From assembly GCA_016218685.1 (NCBI GenBank), contig JACRDD010000016.1, positions 1-64,000 of the forward strand: 64,000 bases of DNA. Reading direction: 5' to 3'. Under the pieces are notes generated by a model. The model worked only from the letters and a program-made list of their open reading frames with translations, made no database searches and was not told the DNA's origin. How positions within the stretch are numbered: the first letter of the stretch is position 1; each line of letters opens with the position of its first letter. A program made the translations under genes and the position numbers. Below, one piece after another: positions 1 through 8,550 of this stretch. This DNA is from Desulfobacterales bacterium (GTDB lineage: Bacteria; Desulfobacterota; Desulfobacteria; Desulfobacterales; Desulfosarcinaceae).

Positions 1-261
1 ATCGGCGATTGCCGAATTGCCGTCGCAGTTTGGAAAAGCTTCTCCAAAATACCACTTTAATTCGGCAAAGAGGCAAAAAGGGCCTCAAATTCTACGACCG
101 CTAATTCGGTAAAAGGTCTGATAGTATTTTGGCAAATCACATCTAATCGGTGCGGAATTTTCGAAACTTCCCGTGCTGATCAGAAACCGCGCCCATATTA
201 TTTCCAGGATCATGGAGATCGCCGAAAAAAATAACGACATCATCCTGTACGCAGAGTAGCA
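1..261. other. Left edge, no assignable gene
   Basis: All three rightward frames are open for a short distance from the window edge and then stop (for example at 58-60 and 110-112). The C-terminal tail of a gene starting outside the window is therefore possible, but no recognisable motif lets me choose a frame. The rest is leader of the metallopeptidase gene that follows. No convincing terminator or RNA structure is seen. Confidence 0.4.
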
Positions 262-945
262 ATGGATTTTGAATATAAAATCGAAAGATCGGCCAAGCGC
301 CGCAAATTGACCATCACCGTGGAGCGGGATCGTTCCGTGGTGGTGCATGCGCCGGCATCGACTTCGGAAGAAAAGATACATCAGGTGGTTGAAGCCAAGC
401 GGCAGTGGATCTTCGAAAAATTGCATCACCCCCAGAAATACAAGGGCTTGCCCCATCCGCCGGGTAAAGAACTGGTCAACGGTGAGTCCGCGCTTTACCT
501 GGGACGGCAATACCGGATCGAGGTCGTCAAAAAGGGGCTATCAGGGGTTCGTTTCAACCAGCGCTTTTATATTCCTGCCGCTCAAACCGGGAAACGCCGG
601 GAGGTTCTACGCGAATGGTATATCGCGCAAGCCATGGTCAAGATCGTCCCGAGAGTAAAACATCACGCTCAAGCACTCGGGGTCACCTATTCAGAAGTTA
701 AAATCGTCGACAACCTCTATCGCTGGGGCTCTTGCACTCTCAACAACAATATCAATTTCAACTGGCGATTGATCAAGGCGCCCATGTACGTCATCGACTA
801 CGCCATCGTTCACGAGCTGGCCCACCTCATAGAGGCCAATCATACTCCAAAATTCTGGAACATTATCCGCGCCCAGGCACCGACCATGGAAAAGGCGAAG
901 AGTTGGTTGAAAGAAAACGGGCAATTGTTGGAGCAGGCCATATAA
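262..945 (+). CDS. YgjP-type (DUF45) zinc metallopeptidase
   Basis: Predicted zinc metallohydrolase of the YgjP/DUF45 family (M48-like). The zinc motif HELAH lies at residues 184-188 and the third ligand is probably His194 in the conserved NHTPKFW stretch. The preceding RWGSC motif (about residues 154-158) is also typical. At 227 residues it has full family length and no signal peptide, so it should be cytoplasmic. Members of this family are often found next to type I restriction-modification hsdR genes; none is visible here, but the upstream neighbour is outside the window. It converges on the end of the T6SS effector island with only about 23 bases between. The in vivo substrate of the family is unknown. 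Confidence 0.88.
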   Translation: MDFEYKIERSAKRRKLTITVERDRSVVVHAPASTSEEKIHQVVEAKRQWIFEKLHHPQKYKGLPHPPGKELVNGESALYLGRQYRIEVVKKGLSGVRFNQRFYIPAAQTGKRREVLREWYIAQAMVKIVPRVKHHAQALGVTYSEVKIVDNLYRWGSCTLNNNINFNWRLIKAPMYVIDYAIVHELAHLIEANHTPKFWNIIRAQAPTMEKAKSWLKENGQLLEQAI

Positions 946-968
946 AGACGATTCATTTTGCACCCCGA

Positions 969-1262
969 TCATATCATACCATTGGCTGTTTCAAAGAGTT
1001 CTCTTCTTAATGCATCTAATTGGGAGGTCTCTTTCTGCAGCAAATTGCCTTGATTATATAAAATCAAATCTGAAAATGAACCCATTCCTCCGTATATACG
1101 GAGCAAATCAGAGATTAGGTTCTTCTGATCGAAAGGGTCAGATACAGAATCGCAACGATTTCTAAAATCTTGCATTGCCTTATTCCAATTATTTTCTCCA
1201 GCAACGGAAAGAATTGGAATGATTTCGTCAAGGAGGTTTCTTATAACTGTTATAGAGTACAT
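969..1262 (-). CDS. DUF6966-like small protein, candidate immunity protein
   Basis: Small protein of about 97 residues. The open frame extends upstream into the DUF7919 gene, but resemblance to DUF6966 begins only at the Met at 1262 (MYSITVIRNLLDEIIPIL). I therefore use that start, although its Shine-Dalgarno sequence is weak. Family-like features are the helical N-terminus, a W-containing segment (ENNWNKAM) and the IYGGMGSFSDLIL stretch. It is the last gene of the leftward T6SS effector island, lies two genes behind the RHS toxin, and shares its A/T-rich composition. DUF6966 proteins occur among polymorphic-toxin immunity genes, so an immunity role is plausible. This is inferred from position and family, not shown. 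Confidence 0.65.
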   Translation of the reverse strand: MYSITVIRNLLDEIIPILSVAGENNWNKAMQDFRNRCDSVSDPFDQKNLISDLLRIYGGMGSFSDLILYNQGNLLQKETSQLDALRRELFETANGMI

Positions 1263-1312
1263 TCTGCTCAATAAAGAATGGCCGCTTGCTTCAAAAGCAC
1301 TGAGAATAGGTG

Positions 1313-1699
1313 TTAAATGCTCATCGCATCTACCGCATCTATAAATTCCCGAGGGGGAAGATAGCCGCAATCTTTTATATAGTGATAGATTAAATTCGGT
1401 GCTCGGAACTTTTTTTCATTTTTATCAGTGACACATATCTCTGCTGAACCTAATCGCATTTGTTTTCCTTTGCGCTCAACTGGATAGCCTATTGGAGAGG
1501 GATTTAAAAATGGGCTTTGATGAAAACCGCGGGTTTGTCTCACGGGTGAAAAACAAAGCGCAAGAATTTTCTCAAGTGTGGAGGGCTGGACAGTACCTTT
1601 TGGAAATGCATGATTTTCATCTAACCAGCCAACCATAAAAGTATTATCCTCTATTTCACCTTTATTATCGATTGAATTCGATAAGTCTTCAAAATACAT
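1313..1699 (-). CDS. DUF7919-like protein, candidate immunity protein
   Basis: A 128-residue protein with the DUF7919 hallmarks: N-terminal MYFEDLS, then VGWLDENHAFPKG, an LALCFSPV..TRGFH segment, a GSAEICV strand and a C-terminal LIYHYIKDCGYLPPREFIDAV. It starts about 19 bases after the RHS toxin stop codon and is probably co-transcribed with it. A small soluble protein directly behind a polymorphic toxin tip, in DNA much A/T-richer than the RHS body, is the usual place for the cognate immunity protein. That makes it the first candidate to neutralise the Stv-like tip. Function is inferred only from this context; the family has no assigned biochemical role that I know of. Confidence 0.7.
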   Translation of the reverse strand: MYFEDLSNSIDNKGEIEDNTFMVGWLDENHAFPKGTVQPSTLEKILALCFSPVRQTRGFHQSPFLNPSPIGYPVERKGKQMRLGSAEICVTDKNEKKFRAPNLIYHYIKDCGYLPPREFIDAVDAMSI

Positions 1700-1718
1700 T
1701 TTATTCTCAATTACTCTT

Positions 1719-4700
1719 TTATATGGTTTCTACTACTAAGCAGGCCGCCCAATTTACATTCCCCATGCCAGGCTTTAATAATTCGCTTAACCTGGTTGGA
1801 TTCGTGACGGTCGTGGGATTTCCCATAATATTAAGATCTGGGTTAAATGGCGGATACAATGTGTAATCGGGCATGACTGAACCCGGCAAATATGTTTTTG
1901 CTCCGGCAATATCGTTACCAAATTCATGATAAGTAATTGGTTTTTTAAGCTCAAGGGCATTGCCCAGGCTGTCATAAATCGAATTCCCATGTTCCGCCCA
2001 AACCGATACTGACGTGCCTTCGGGGACTATTGTGATTGGTGAGGAATTGCCAACTTCTAACCCCCCATGGCCGCTCAAGATATTCGGGTCCGGCTTTTTG
2101 CCCGCGCCTTTGCATGATAAACCCAAAGGATCAGCCCACGCCCAAACATTTGGGGGATAGGCATACACATTCTGCCCACCGGCAAATCCAATCGGATCCT
2201 GACTTATGAAAGAGCAAATCTGCGGATCGAAGTAGCGGTAGCGGTTGTAACTCAAACCGATCTCTTCGTCCCAGTATTGGCCTTGCAGGCGCAGGGGCTG
2301 GGCGATGTCGTCGGCCTGGAGCTCTTCGACGCGGCCCAGGGGGTCGTAAGTGGCGGACCAGACGATGGTGCCGTTAGGTTTGGTCAGCTCCCGGGGCAGG
2401 CCGTTGAGATCGTTGTGGTAATAGTAGAGTTGGCCGTCGGTGTCAATGAGGGCCAGGGGTTCGAAGGTGCCGGGGTAGTAGACGTACTCGCGGGCGGGTT
2501 GGTCTTCGTGCTTTTCGGCGAGCAGGGCGTCGCCGTCCCAGGCAAAGAAGGTGCGTTGGCCGTCGACGCTTTTGCGCGTGCGCCGGCCGATGGCGTCGTA
2601 GGCCATTTGGACGGTGGCGGCGTGGGGGGTGCGGACCGTGCGCAGGCGGTTGCTTTCATCCCACTCAAATTGGATCCGAAAGGGCGAAAGGCCTTTCGTC
2701 CCTGCATGTTCGCGCTCCACGAGGTTGCCGGCGGCGTCGAAGCGGTAAGTGTTGCCGTTGTGGGTGGCTGTGCGCAGATCCTTTTGGGGCTCGGGCAGGT
2801 GCTTTAGAAGGTCGCCGGCCGGGTCGTAGGTGTAATGCTTGACCTGGTGGAGTGGGTCGATGGATTCGATGATGCGGCCCAGGGGGTCGTGGGCGTAGCG
2901 CCAGTTGCCGGTGCGGCTGTCTTGCCTGGCGATGAGGTCGCCCGAAAGGTCGTATTGGTAGCTGCGCTCGATCTGCTCGAGGGAAGAGGCGATGCGCTGG
3001 TGGATGAGCCGCCCCTCTTCATCATAGCCGTATGTGCGGCCCAGATGTTCGCCCAGGCGTTCGTTCGTGATCTGGCCGGTGGCATTGCGCTCCATGCGGA
3101 TCGGCGGATGGTCGTTGATGGCGATGGAGGATACCTGGCCGTTGGTATCGTGGAAGTAAACCACGCGGTTGCCGAAGCTGGTGGCGCGGCCGATGCGCAG
3201 GCCGCTGGCATCGTAGCGGTACTGGACCCAGTCGTTGCCGAAGCTCTCCTGGATCAGGCGGTTGTCGGGGTCGAGGGCTCTCTCTACCCGGATGTCCGGG
3301 GATTCGAAGGCGATCAGTTGGCCGGCCGGGTCCCAGATAAAGGTTTCGCGCTCTTCGCTATCGAACAGCTTGGCGGACAGGCGGCCGGCACGATCGTAGG
3401 CGTAGCGGATCGTTCGGTTCAGCGGGTCGATGCTCTGGAGCAGTTGCCCGGCGGGATCATAGCTGTAGCGATGGGTCCGGCCCCAGTAGTCGCTCTGGGC
3501 CGCGAGGCGTCCGGCCGCATCGAAGTCGAAGCGATGGGTCTGGCCCCGTTCGTTGGTGACGCCGGTGAGCTGCTCTTCGCTGTCGTAGCTATATTGGACC
3601 ATGCTGCCGTCGGGGTTGATGCGCCGGGTAAGCTCGTTGACGCCGGTGTACTCGAAGCGGGTTTGGCGGCCGGCCGGATCGGTGTGCAGCAGCAGGTTGT
3701 CTTCCGGGTCCCATTCGAAGGTCTGGCGCAGTCCCGAAGGCGAGACAGCGGCCTGCAACCGGAAACGCTCGTCGTAGCTATAACGGCTCTCCTTGCCCGC
3801 CGGGTCGATCACTGCGGTGATGTTGCCGAAGGCATCGCGTTGGTAGTGGCGTTGCTCGCCGCCGGGCCGGGTGACGCAGCGGATCAGGCCGTTGGCATCC
3901 CAGGCAAAGCGGGTCGTGCGGCCCTCGGGGTCGGTGACCGATTCAAGGTCGCCCTTGCGCTGGTAGCTGTAAACGGTCTTGTGACCCAGGGGGCTGATCT
4001 TGGCGACCAGGTGGCCCTGGGTGTCGAATTGCTGCTCCCAGATGTGGTCGTTGGGGTCCATGAGCTGGATGGGTCGGTGCTGCTCGTCGTAGATGAAGGC
4101 CATGCGGCTGTCGTCGGGCCGGATGATCTCCAACAGATTGCCGGCGTCGTCGTAGGCATAGCGGGTGACCCGTTCCAATGGATCGGTGACGGCGGCGACC
4201 CGGCCCACGTCGTCATATTCATAGGTCGTGGCCGCTCCGGTGGGGTCCACCACCTTGATGGGCAGCCGGTCGACGTCGTAGTGATATTGCCAGGCATGGC
4301 CCAGGGAGTTGGTCACCCGGGTGCAGCGCTGGTAGGCCAGGTAGTCGAGGCGGCAATCATACAGGCCGTTGTCGCCCCAACCGTGGACGCAGCGGCCCTG
4401 GGGGTCATATGCGTAGTAAAAGGAGAGGCCGTTGCGGTCGGTATGGCGCGTCAGGCGTCCATCGTCGTAGGCATACCGCCGGGCATGGCCCAGGGCATCG
4501 ACGGCGGCAATCAGCGAGCCGTCCAGATACTGATATTGGATGAGGATGCGGCCCGCACAACCCATGGCGGCGATGCGGCTTTTTTCCCAAGCCACCTGGA
4601 TGCGCAGGCCGGCGTTGTCCTGGATAGCGGTCAGCCGGCCCTCTTCGCGGATAAAATGCAGGTGGTTGCCATCACGGTCGCTGATGCGGGTGACATGTGC

Positions 4701-7700
4701 GGCGCCTGCCGAAAAGTTGCGCTGAAAGTGGTAGGTCAGGCCGGATTTGAGTTGCACCCGGTACGCTTCCGGCGTGGCCGACAGCATGGCGCCGTTGGCG
4801 GTTTCCATGATCGGGGTGTCGACGGGCAAAGCTTCGAAGACCGTCGCACCGGGGGTGCCGTCGTGGAAGAGCACCAGATCGTCCTCCAAAACCAGCCGGG
4901 CATCGGCCGGGGTTTGCCAGCTTTTGCCCAAAAGGCCGCTATACTGGATTTGAGAACCATAGTGGCGCGTCCAGACCAAAGGGATGCGGCCGGGCAGGGC
5001 AAAATCGGCTTGGGTGAGGATCACTTCGCCGCTGACGGCGTTGATGGGCTCGCCCACGGTGGATTTGTCGGCATGATGGCTGTTGCGGGCGGTTTTGGTT
5101 TTGGCTTGGGGCGAGACCTCGGCGCTCTGCCGGCGGGTTGCTCTGCCGGCGCGGGATGTTTTTCGAGCCTGGGCAACGTCGGCCAGAGCCGTGGCCCCTT
5201 TTTTGGCCCGCCGGGCGAAGAGGGCGCCCACGCCGAAGCCGGCCAGGCCGATGACCGCGCCGATGGCGCCGTCGGTGAGTGCCTGTTTGGCGATCGTAAG
5301 GGGCGGCACGGCCTCGCCGGTGAGCGTCGCCTGGGCACATTGCTCGGCCACCGAAGAGCCTGCCCCGGATAGAAAGCCCACCCCGGCCATGCCGGCCAGC
5401 GTGGAGGCGCCGATCGCCCCCTCGATGGCCGCGCCCACGCCGCCGCCGATGGCGCCGATGGCCCCGCCGATCAGGGCTGCCTTGGCGATCTTCCAGCCGT
5501 CGGTGCCTTTGCCCGCCTGGCGTTGGCGGTAGTATTCGATGCCGGCACCGATGGCCGCGCCGATGGCCATCCCGATCAGGATCGGCACGAAGAAAAGCTC
5601 GCCGAGGGGATCGATGCGGTTGATGGGGTCGCCGTCGCAGTAGGCATAGAAGTTGTCGCCGCCGCCTTCCACGAAGAGCGGGTCCAGGGAGAGATAGCGG
5701 CCCAGGCGCGGGTCGTAGTAGCGCGCGGCGCTGTAGTGCAGGCCGGTCTCCGCATCATGATAGTGGCCGGCCAGGCGCAGGGGCTGGTAGATTTCTTCTC
5801 CCTTTTGGATGCGGGCGTTGCCGAAAGCGTCATAATCCGCCTGCCAGGCCACGGCCCCATTGATGTCGGTGAGGCAAAGCGTTTCGTAGCGGTGGCCGAA
5901 GGCGGCGTAGTACACGCGCTGGTCTTGGCGCAGGGCCAGCAGCACCGGCGTGCCGGGAAAGAACAGGTAGTCGATGGTGCGGTCCCCGTCCGGCCCCAGG
6001 ACGATCTCTTGCAGCACCTGGGCCCCGGCCCAGACGTAGCGGGTGCGGATGCCGTTGACCCACTTTTCCACCCGGCGGCCAAAGGCATCATAGGCGTAGA
6101 GGGCTTCGGCGCCGGGCGTGGCGGCCGATGCCAGGCGGTTGGCACTGGCCCAGCCATAGGTGCTCTGGCCGGTCGGGCCGACGGCTTCGGTCTGGTTGCC
6201 CAGGGCATCGTAGGCAAAGCCGGTCTGGGCGATGCGGTCGGCGGCGTTGATGGCATAGCGGCCGTGGCAATCGGCCAGGCGGTTGGCCTTGGGGTCGAGG
6301 GTAAAGGTTTCATTGCAATCGGCGCGGTCGCTCTGGGCGCCCAGCAGGCGGCCCTCCGGGTCATAGGTATAGGCGATCATGTGGTCGTTGTCGTGCAGGC
6401 GGATCACCCGGCTGCCCAAGTCCCGTTCAAAGCGGCGGTCGAAGATGGGTTCGTCCGACGCTGGGCTGATCAACGTCATGCGCTCGGGCAGACCGCTCAC
6501 GGTCGTATTCTGCTGCAAGCGCACGCCATTGGGGTAGGCGATATGCGCAAGCACGCCGTTGGGCGCATAGGCGATCTGCATGGCGCGGCCGTTCCAGTCC
6601 ACGATCTTATTGACCCGCTGGTCGGCATCCCGGCCGAAGAGGATCGTTTTTCCATCCGGAGAGACGATGCCGGTCAAGTGGCCCAAGGCGTTGCGTTGGT
6701 AGCGGACGGTCTGCTGGTTGAAGCTTTCCGAGGCGAGCTGGCCGTTGGCGTCGTACGTCAGCTCCAGGGTGCCGGCCTGATTTTCGGCGCGTACGACGTT
6801 GCCGTCTTCCAATGTGAAGTCGGACCAGGTGCCGTCGGTGTAATGCGCACGCCAACTGCCGGTTTCGGCATCCACCGTGTAATCGGCCACGCGCTGGTCA
6901 TTGGCCAGGAAGGTTTTCAGGTGACCGGCATCGGTGTAGCGGAAGTCAAAGGCGGCGCCGTCGGCAAAGGTGATGCGGGAGGCGGCCAGGCGCTCTTCAT
7001 AGTCGAAGGCAGTGGCATGTCCGTTGGTATCGACGTGGCGCGTGAGCCGTTCCTCGTGATCGCGCTCCAGGCGTATATTGTGGCCATTGCGGTTCGTGTG
7101 CCGCTGAAGATGTCCGTAGGCGTCGTATTCGAAAAGGGCCTGGGTGCCGTCCGGATAGTCCAGGCTCTGGAGATGATTGCGCTCGTCGTAGTCGAAAACC
7201 CAGCACTTGCGGTTCTGCTCCATGCGGATGGCGTTAAGCAGGTTTTGCTTGTGCCCCGTGACGATGTTCTCCCGTTCCTGGATATCCAGGTCGATGCGGT
7301 TGCCGGCCGGGTCGATAGCCCAGGCCGGGTTCTTGCAGGCCGTAAGGCCGTATTGGAAGGTACGACCCAGGCCGGTAGTGGCGGTGACCCCCTGCGGGGT
7401 CTTTTGCAGGCGGGCTTTGGCACCGGTTCGGTCTTCTATGGTGAGGCTTTTGCTGCGCGGATCGGCATGCGCCGTAAAGCCCAGGGCCTGGTACTTGGCC
7501 GCATGCTGGTGCATCAATTGGCGGTTCCAGGCCTCGGAAAATATGGAACGCTTGGCCAGGATCAATCGGCCGGGGTCCATGTCGACGGCGGGTTGATTCT
7601 GGGGCCGGTCGAATGCCCGCGGTTGCCCGTCTTCATCTTCCAGCACGAAGCGCCGTATGGGGCCGAAAAAGAGTGCGCCTTCCGGTGGGGTCAACACCGG

Positions 7701-8105
7701 CAGCAGTTGTCCCAGGATGAACGGGTCGAAGAAGCGGAAGAAAACCTGGCGCCCGTTTTCGGCTCGGACATCGAAGCAAGCGCGCAAGTGGGTCAGCAGG
7801 GTCTGGATATCGGCGTCGCTGGCGAAGAAAATGGCCTGGGCGCAACCCCAACTGTTTTCGAGCAGCCATTGTTCGAGGGCCGGCTGGGTGTCCAGGCGCA
7901 CCAGGTAGGGTGCCGAGCGCGCCATGGTCCAGGTGCTCTCGCCGGTGAGCAGATGGTGCTTTTCCACCTCGGGCGCGTCGAGTCGCTGGAACAGGGTGTC
8001 ATCGTCGGTGACCGCGGCCGTGGCCGCGCAATCGATGACGGCGAAGGTTTTGATACCGGCGGCCATGTCCTTGAAAAGCATTTTCTGCACTAAAGGGTTG
8101 TCCAT
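1719..8105 (-). CDS. DUF4123-RHS-RHS polymorphic toxin with Stv-like tip (T6SS effector)
   Basis: Predicted T6SS cargo effector of 2,128 residues. Residues 1-170 are a DUF4123 domain (LVRLDT..ALEQWLL, FRFFDP, FFGPIRRFV), normally a separate adaptor that loads effectors onto VgrG. RHS/YD core 1 runs from about 260 to 835 and ends in DPLF...DPLG, lacking the first Gly of the autocleavage motif. A Gly-zipper/hydrophobic linker covers about 836-1010. A second N-terminal RHS module (DUF6531, GEPINAVSGEVIL from 1018) begins a second core that ends with a canonical DPIG-x18-DPLG motif at about 1970-1995. The last 133 residues (SGHGGLEVGN..., PDYTLYPP, NIMGNPTT, GNVNWAAC) resemble the 'putative adhesin Stv' tip domain. 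PAAR, DUF2169 and VgrG lie upstream in the same direction. The Stv assignment is by eye and its activity is unknown. Confidence 0.9.
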   Translation of the reverse strand: MDNPLVQKMLFKDMAAGIKTFAVIDCAATAAVTDDDTLFQRLDAPEVEKHHLLTGESTWTMARSAPYLVRLDTQPALEQWLLENSWGCAQAIFFASDADIQTLLTHLRACFDVRAENGRQVFFRFFDPFILGQLLPVLTPPEGALFFGPIRRFVLEDEDGQPRAFDRPQNQPAVDMDPGRLILAKRSIFSEAWNRQLMHQHAAKYQALGFTAHADPRSKSLTIEDRTGAKARLQKTPQGVTATTGLGRTFQYGLTACKNPAWAIDPAGNRIDLDIQERENIVTGHKQNLLNAIRMEQNRKCWVFDYDERNHLQSLDYPDGTQALFEYDAYGHLQRHTNRNGHNIRLERDHEERLTRHVDTNGHATAFDYEERLAASRITFADGAAFDFRYTDAGHLKTFLANDQRVADYTVDAETGSWRAHYTDGTWSDFTLEDGNVVRAENQAGTLELTYDANGQLASESFNQQTVRYQRNALGHLTGIVSPDGKTILFGRDADQRVNKIVDWNGRAMQIAYAPNGVLAHIAYPNGVRLQQNTTVSGLPERMTLISPASDEPIFDRRFERDLGSRVIRLHDNDHMIAYTYDPEGRLLGAQSDRADCNETFTLDPKANRLADCHGRYAINAADRIAQTGFAYDALGNQTEAVGPTGQSTYGWASANRLASAATPGAEALYAYDAFGRRVEKWVNGIRTRYVWAGAQVLQEIVLGPDGDRTIDYLFFPGTPVLLALRQDQRVYYAAFGHRYETLCLTDINGAVAWQADYDAFGNARIQKGEEIYQPLRLAGHYHDAETGLHYSAARYYDPRLGRYLSLDPLFVEGGGDNFYAYCDGDPINRIDPLGELFFVPILIGMAIGAAIGAGIEYYRQRQAGKGTDGWKIAKAALIGGAIGAIGGGVGAAIEGAIGASTLAGMAGVGFLSGAGSSVAEQCAQATLTGEAVPPLTIAKQALTDGAIGAVIGLAGFGVGALFARRAKKGATALADVAQARKTSRAGRATRRQSAEVSPQAKTKTARNSHHADKSTVGEPINAVSGEVILTQADFALPGRIPLVWTRHYGSQIQYSGLLGKSWQTPADARLVLEDDLVLFHDGTPGATVFEALPVDTPIMETANGAMLSATPEAYRVQLKSGLTYHFQRNFSAGAAHVTRISDRDGNHLHFIREEGRLTAIQDNAGLRIQVAWEKSRIAAMGCAGRILIQYQYLDGSLIAAVDALGHARRYAYDDGRLTRHTDRNGLSFYYAYDPQGRCVHGWGDNGLYDCRLDYLAYQRCTRVTNSLGHAWQYHYDVDRLPIKVVDPTGAATTYEYDDVGRVAAVTDPLERVTRYAYDDAGNLLEIIRPDDSRMAFIYDEQHRPIQLMDPNDHIWEQQFDTQGHLVAKISPLGHKTVYSYQRKGDLESVTDPEGRTTRFAWDANGLIRCVTRPGGEQRHYQRDAFGNITAVIDPAGKESRYSYDERFRLQAAVSPSGLRQTFEWDPEDNLLLHTDPAGRQTRFEYTGVNELTRRINPDGSMVQYSYDSEEQLTGVTNERGQTHRFDFDAAGRLAAQSDYWGRTHRYSYDPAGQLLQSIDPLNRTIRYAYDRAGRLSAKLFDSEERETFIWDPAGQLIAFESPDIRVERALDPDNRLIQESFGNDWVQYRYDASGLRIGRATSFGNRVVYFHDTNGQVSSIAINDHPPIRMERNATGQITNERLGEHLGRTYGYDEEGRLIHQRIASSLEQIERSYQYDLSGDLIARQDSRTGNWRYAHDPLGRIIESIDPLHQVKHYTYDPAGDLLKHLPEPQKDLRTATHNGNTYRFDAAGNLVEREHAGTKGLSPFRIQFEWDESNRLRTVRTPHAATVQMAYDAIGRRTRKSVDGQRTFFAWDGDALLAEKHEDQPAREYVYYPGTFEPLALIDTDGQLYYYHNDLNGLPRELTKPNGTIVWSATYDPLGRVEELQADDIAQPLRLQGQYWDEEIGLSYNRYRYFDPQICSFISQDPIGFAGGQNVYAYPPNVWAWADPLGLSCKGAGKKPDPNILSGHGGLEVGNSSPITIVPEGTSVSVWAEHGNSIYDSLGNALELKKPITYHEFGNDIAGAKTYLPGSVMPDYTLYPPFNPDLNIMGNPTTVTNPTRLSELLKPGMGNVNWAACLVVETI

Positions 8106-8141
8106 TGTTCTTCCCGATAACGTAAAAGTTGGCGCAAAAAT

Positions 8142-8525
8142 CTATTTGAAGCAGTTGCACACGAACGGCGCATGATTCTTGGCCGCGCCGATGAAGCCGC
8201 TGGCCTGGGAGTTGCCCACGATCACGTTGCCGCTGGATTCCACCAGTTGGCCGTTGCCACCGCAGTGAATGGTGGCGTCATTCAGGCGGAAGGCCTGCTT
8301 GCCGTTGATCGTCACCGTGGGGCTGCTGCCCTCGGCGGTCCAGGTGTTGGACCCGCAGCAGGATGAATGCACGCCGCCATCCCCTTTGCGCACCGCCGGT
8401 TTGCCGTTGATCATAACGTCGGGCGATCCCTGGGTGGCCGGACCGATGACGGTATGAGGGCACCCGTTGCAGCGGTGTCCATCCACACCTTGGGCTTTGT
8501 CTCCGATTCTTGCTTGTCCGGGCAT
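8142..8525 (-). CDS. PAAR-like (DUF4150) spike-tip protein
   Basis: A 127-residue PAAR-like protein predicted to cap the VgrG trimer and connect it with effectors. It has the expected N-terminus (MPGQARIGDKAQGVDGH), paired Cys/His-rich turns (CNGCPHTVIGPA, HSSCCGSNTW, IHCGG) and regularly spaced short beta segments (VMINGKPAVRKGD, VTINGKQAFRLND). The start at 8525 is chosen because AAGGAGG sits 7 bases upstream; the frame stays open further but lacks a better site. It lies between DUF2169 and the RHS toxin, the usual vgrG-DUF2169-PAAR-effector order, so it probably delivers the RHS protein. Confidence 0.88.
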   Translation of the reverse strand: MPGQARIGDKAQGVDGHRCNGCPHTVIGPATQGSPDVMINGKPAVRKGDGGVHSSCCGSNTWTAEGSSPTVTINGKQAFRLNDATIHCGGNGQLVESSGNVIVGNSQASGFIGAAKNHAPFVCNCFK

Positions 8526-8550
8526 GAAAATTCCTCCTTGCTTTGAATGG

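Noticed and set aside
60-75. Fifteen-base match between the left edge and the hcp leader (around 21974)
   Set aside because: A match of this length is expected by chance in a window of this size and there is no flanking similarity.
1313-1370. Overlap of two small frames read as a frameshifted single gene
   Set aside because: Each matches a different complete small family (DUF7919 and DUF6966); using the Met at 1262 for the second removes the overlap.
2835-8093. Very long open frames on the plus strand opposite the RHS gene (about 845 and 856 codons)
   Set aside because: They lie exactly antisense to an unmistakable RHS protein, consist of low-complexity Ala/Val/Gly/Asp translation and arise from high G/C third positions on the coding strand.
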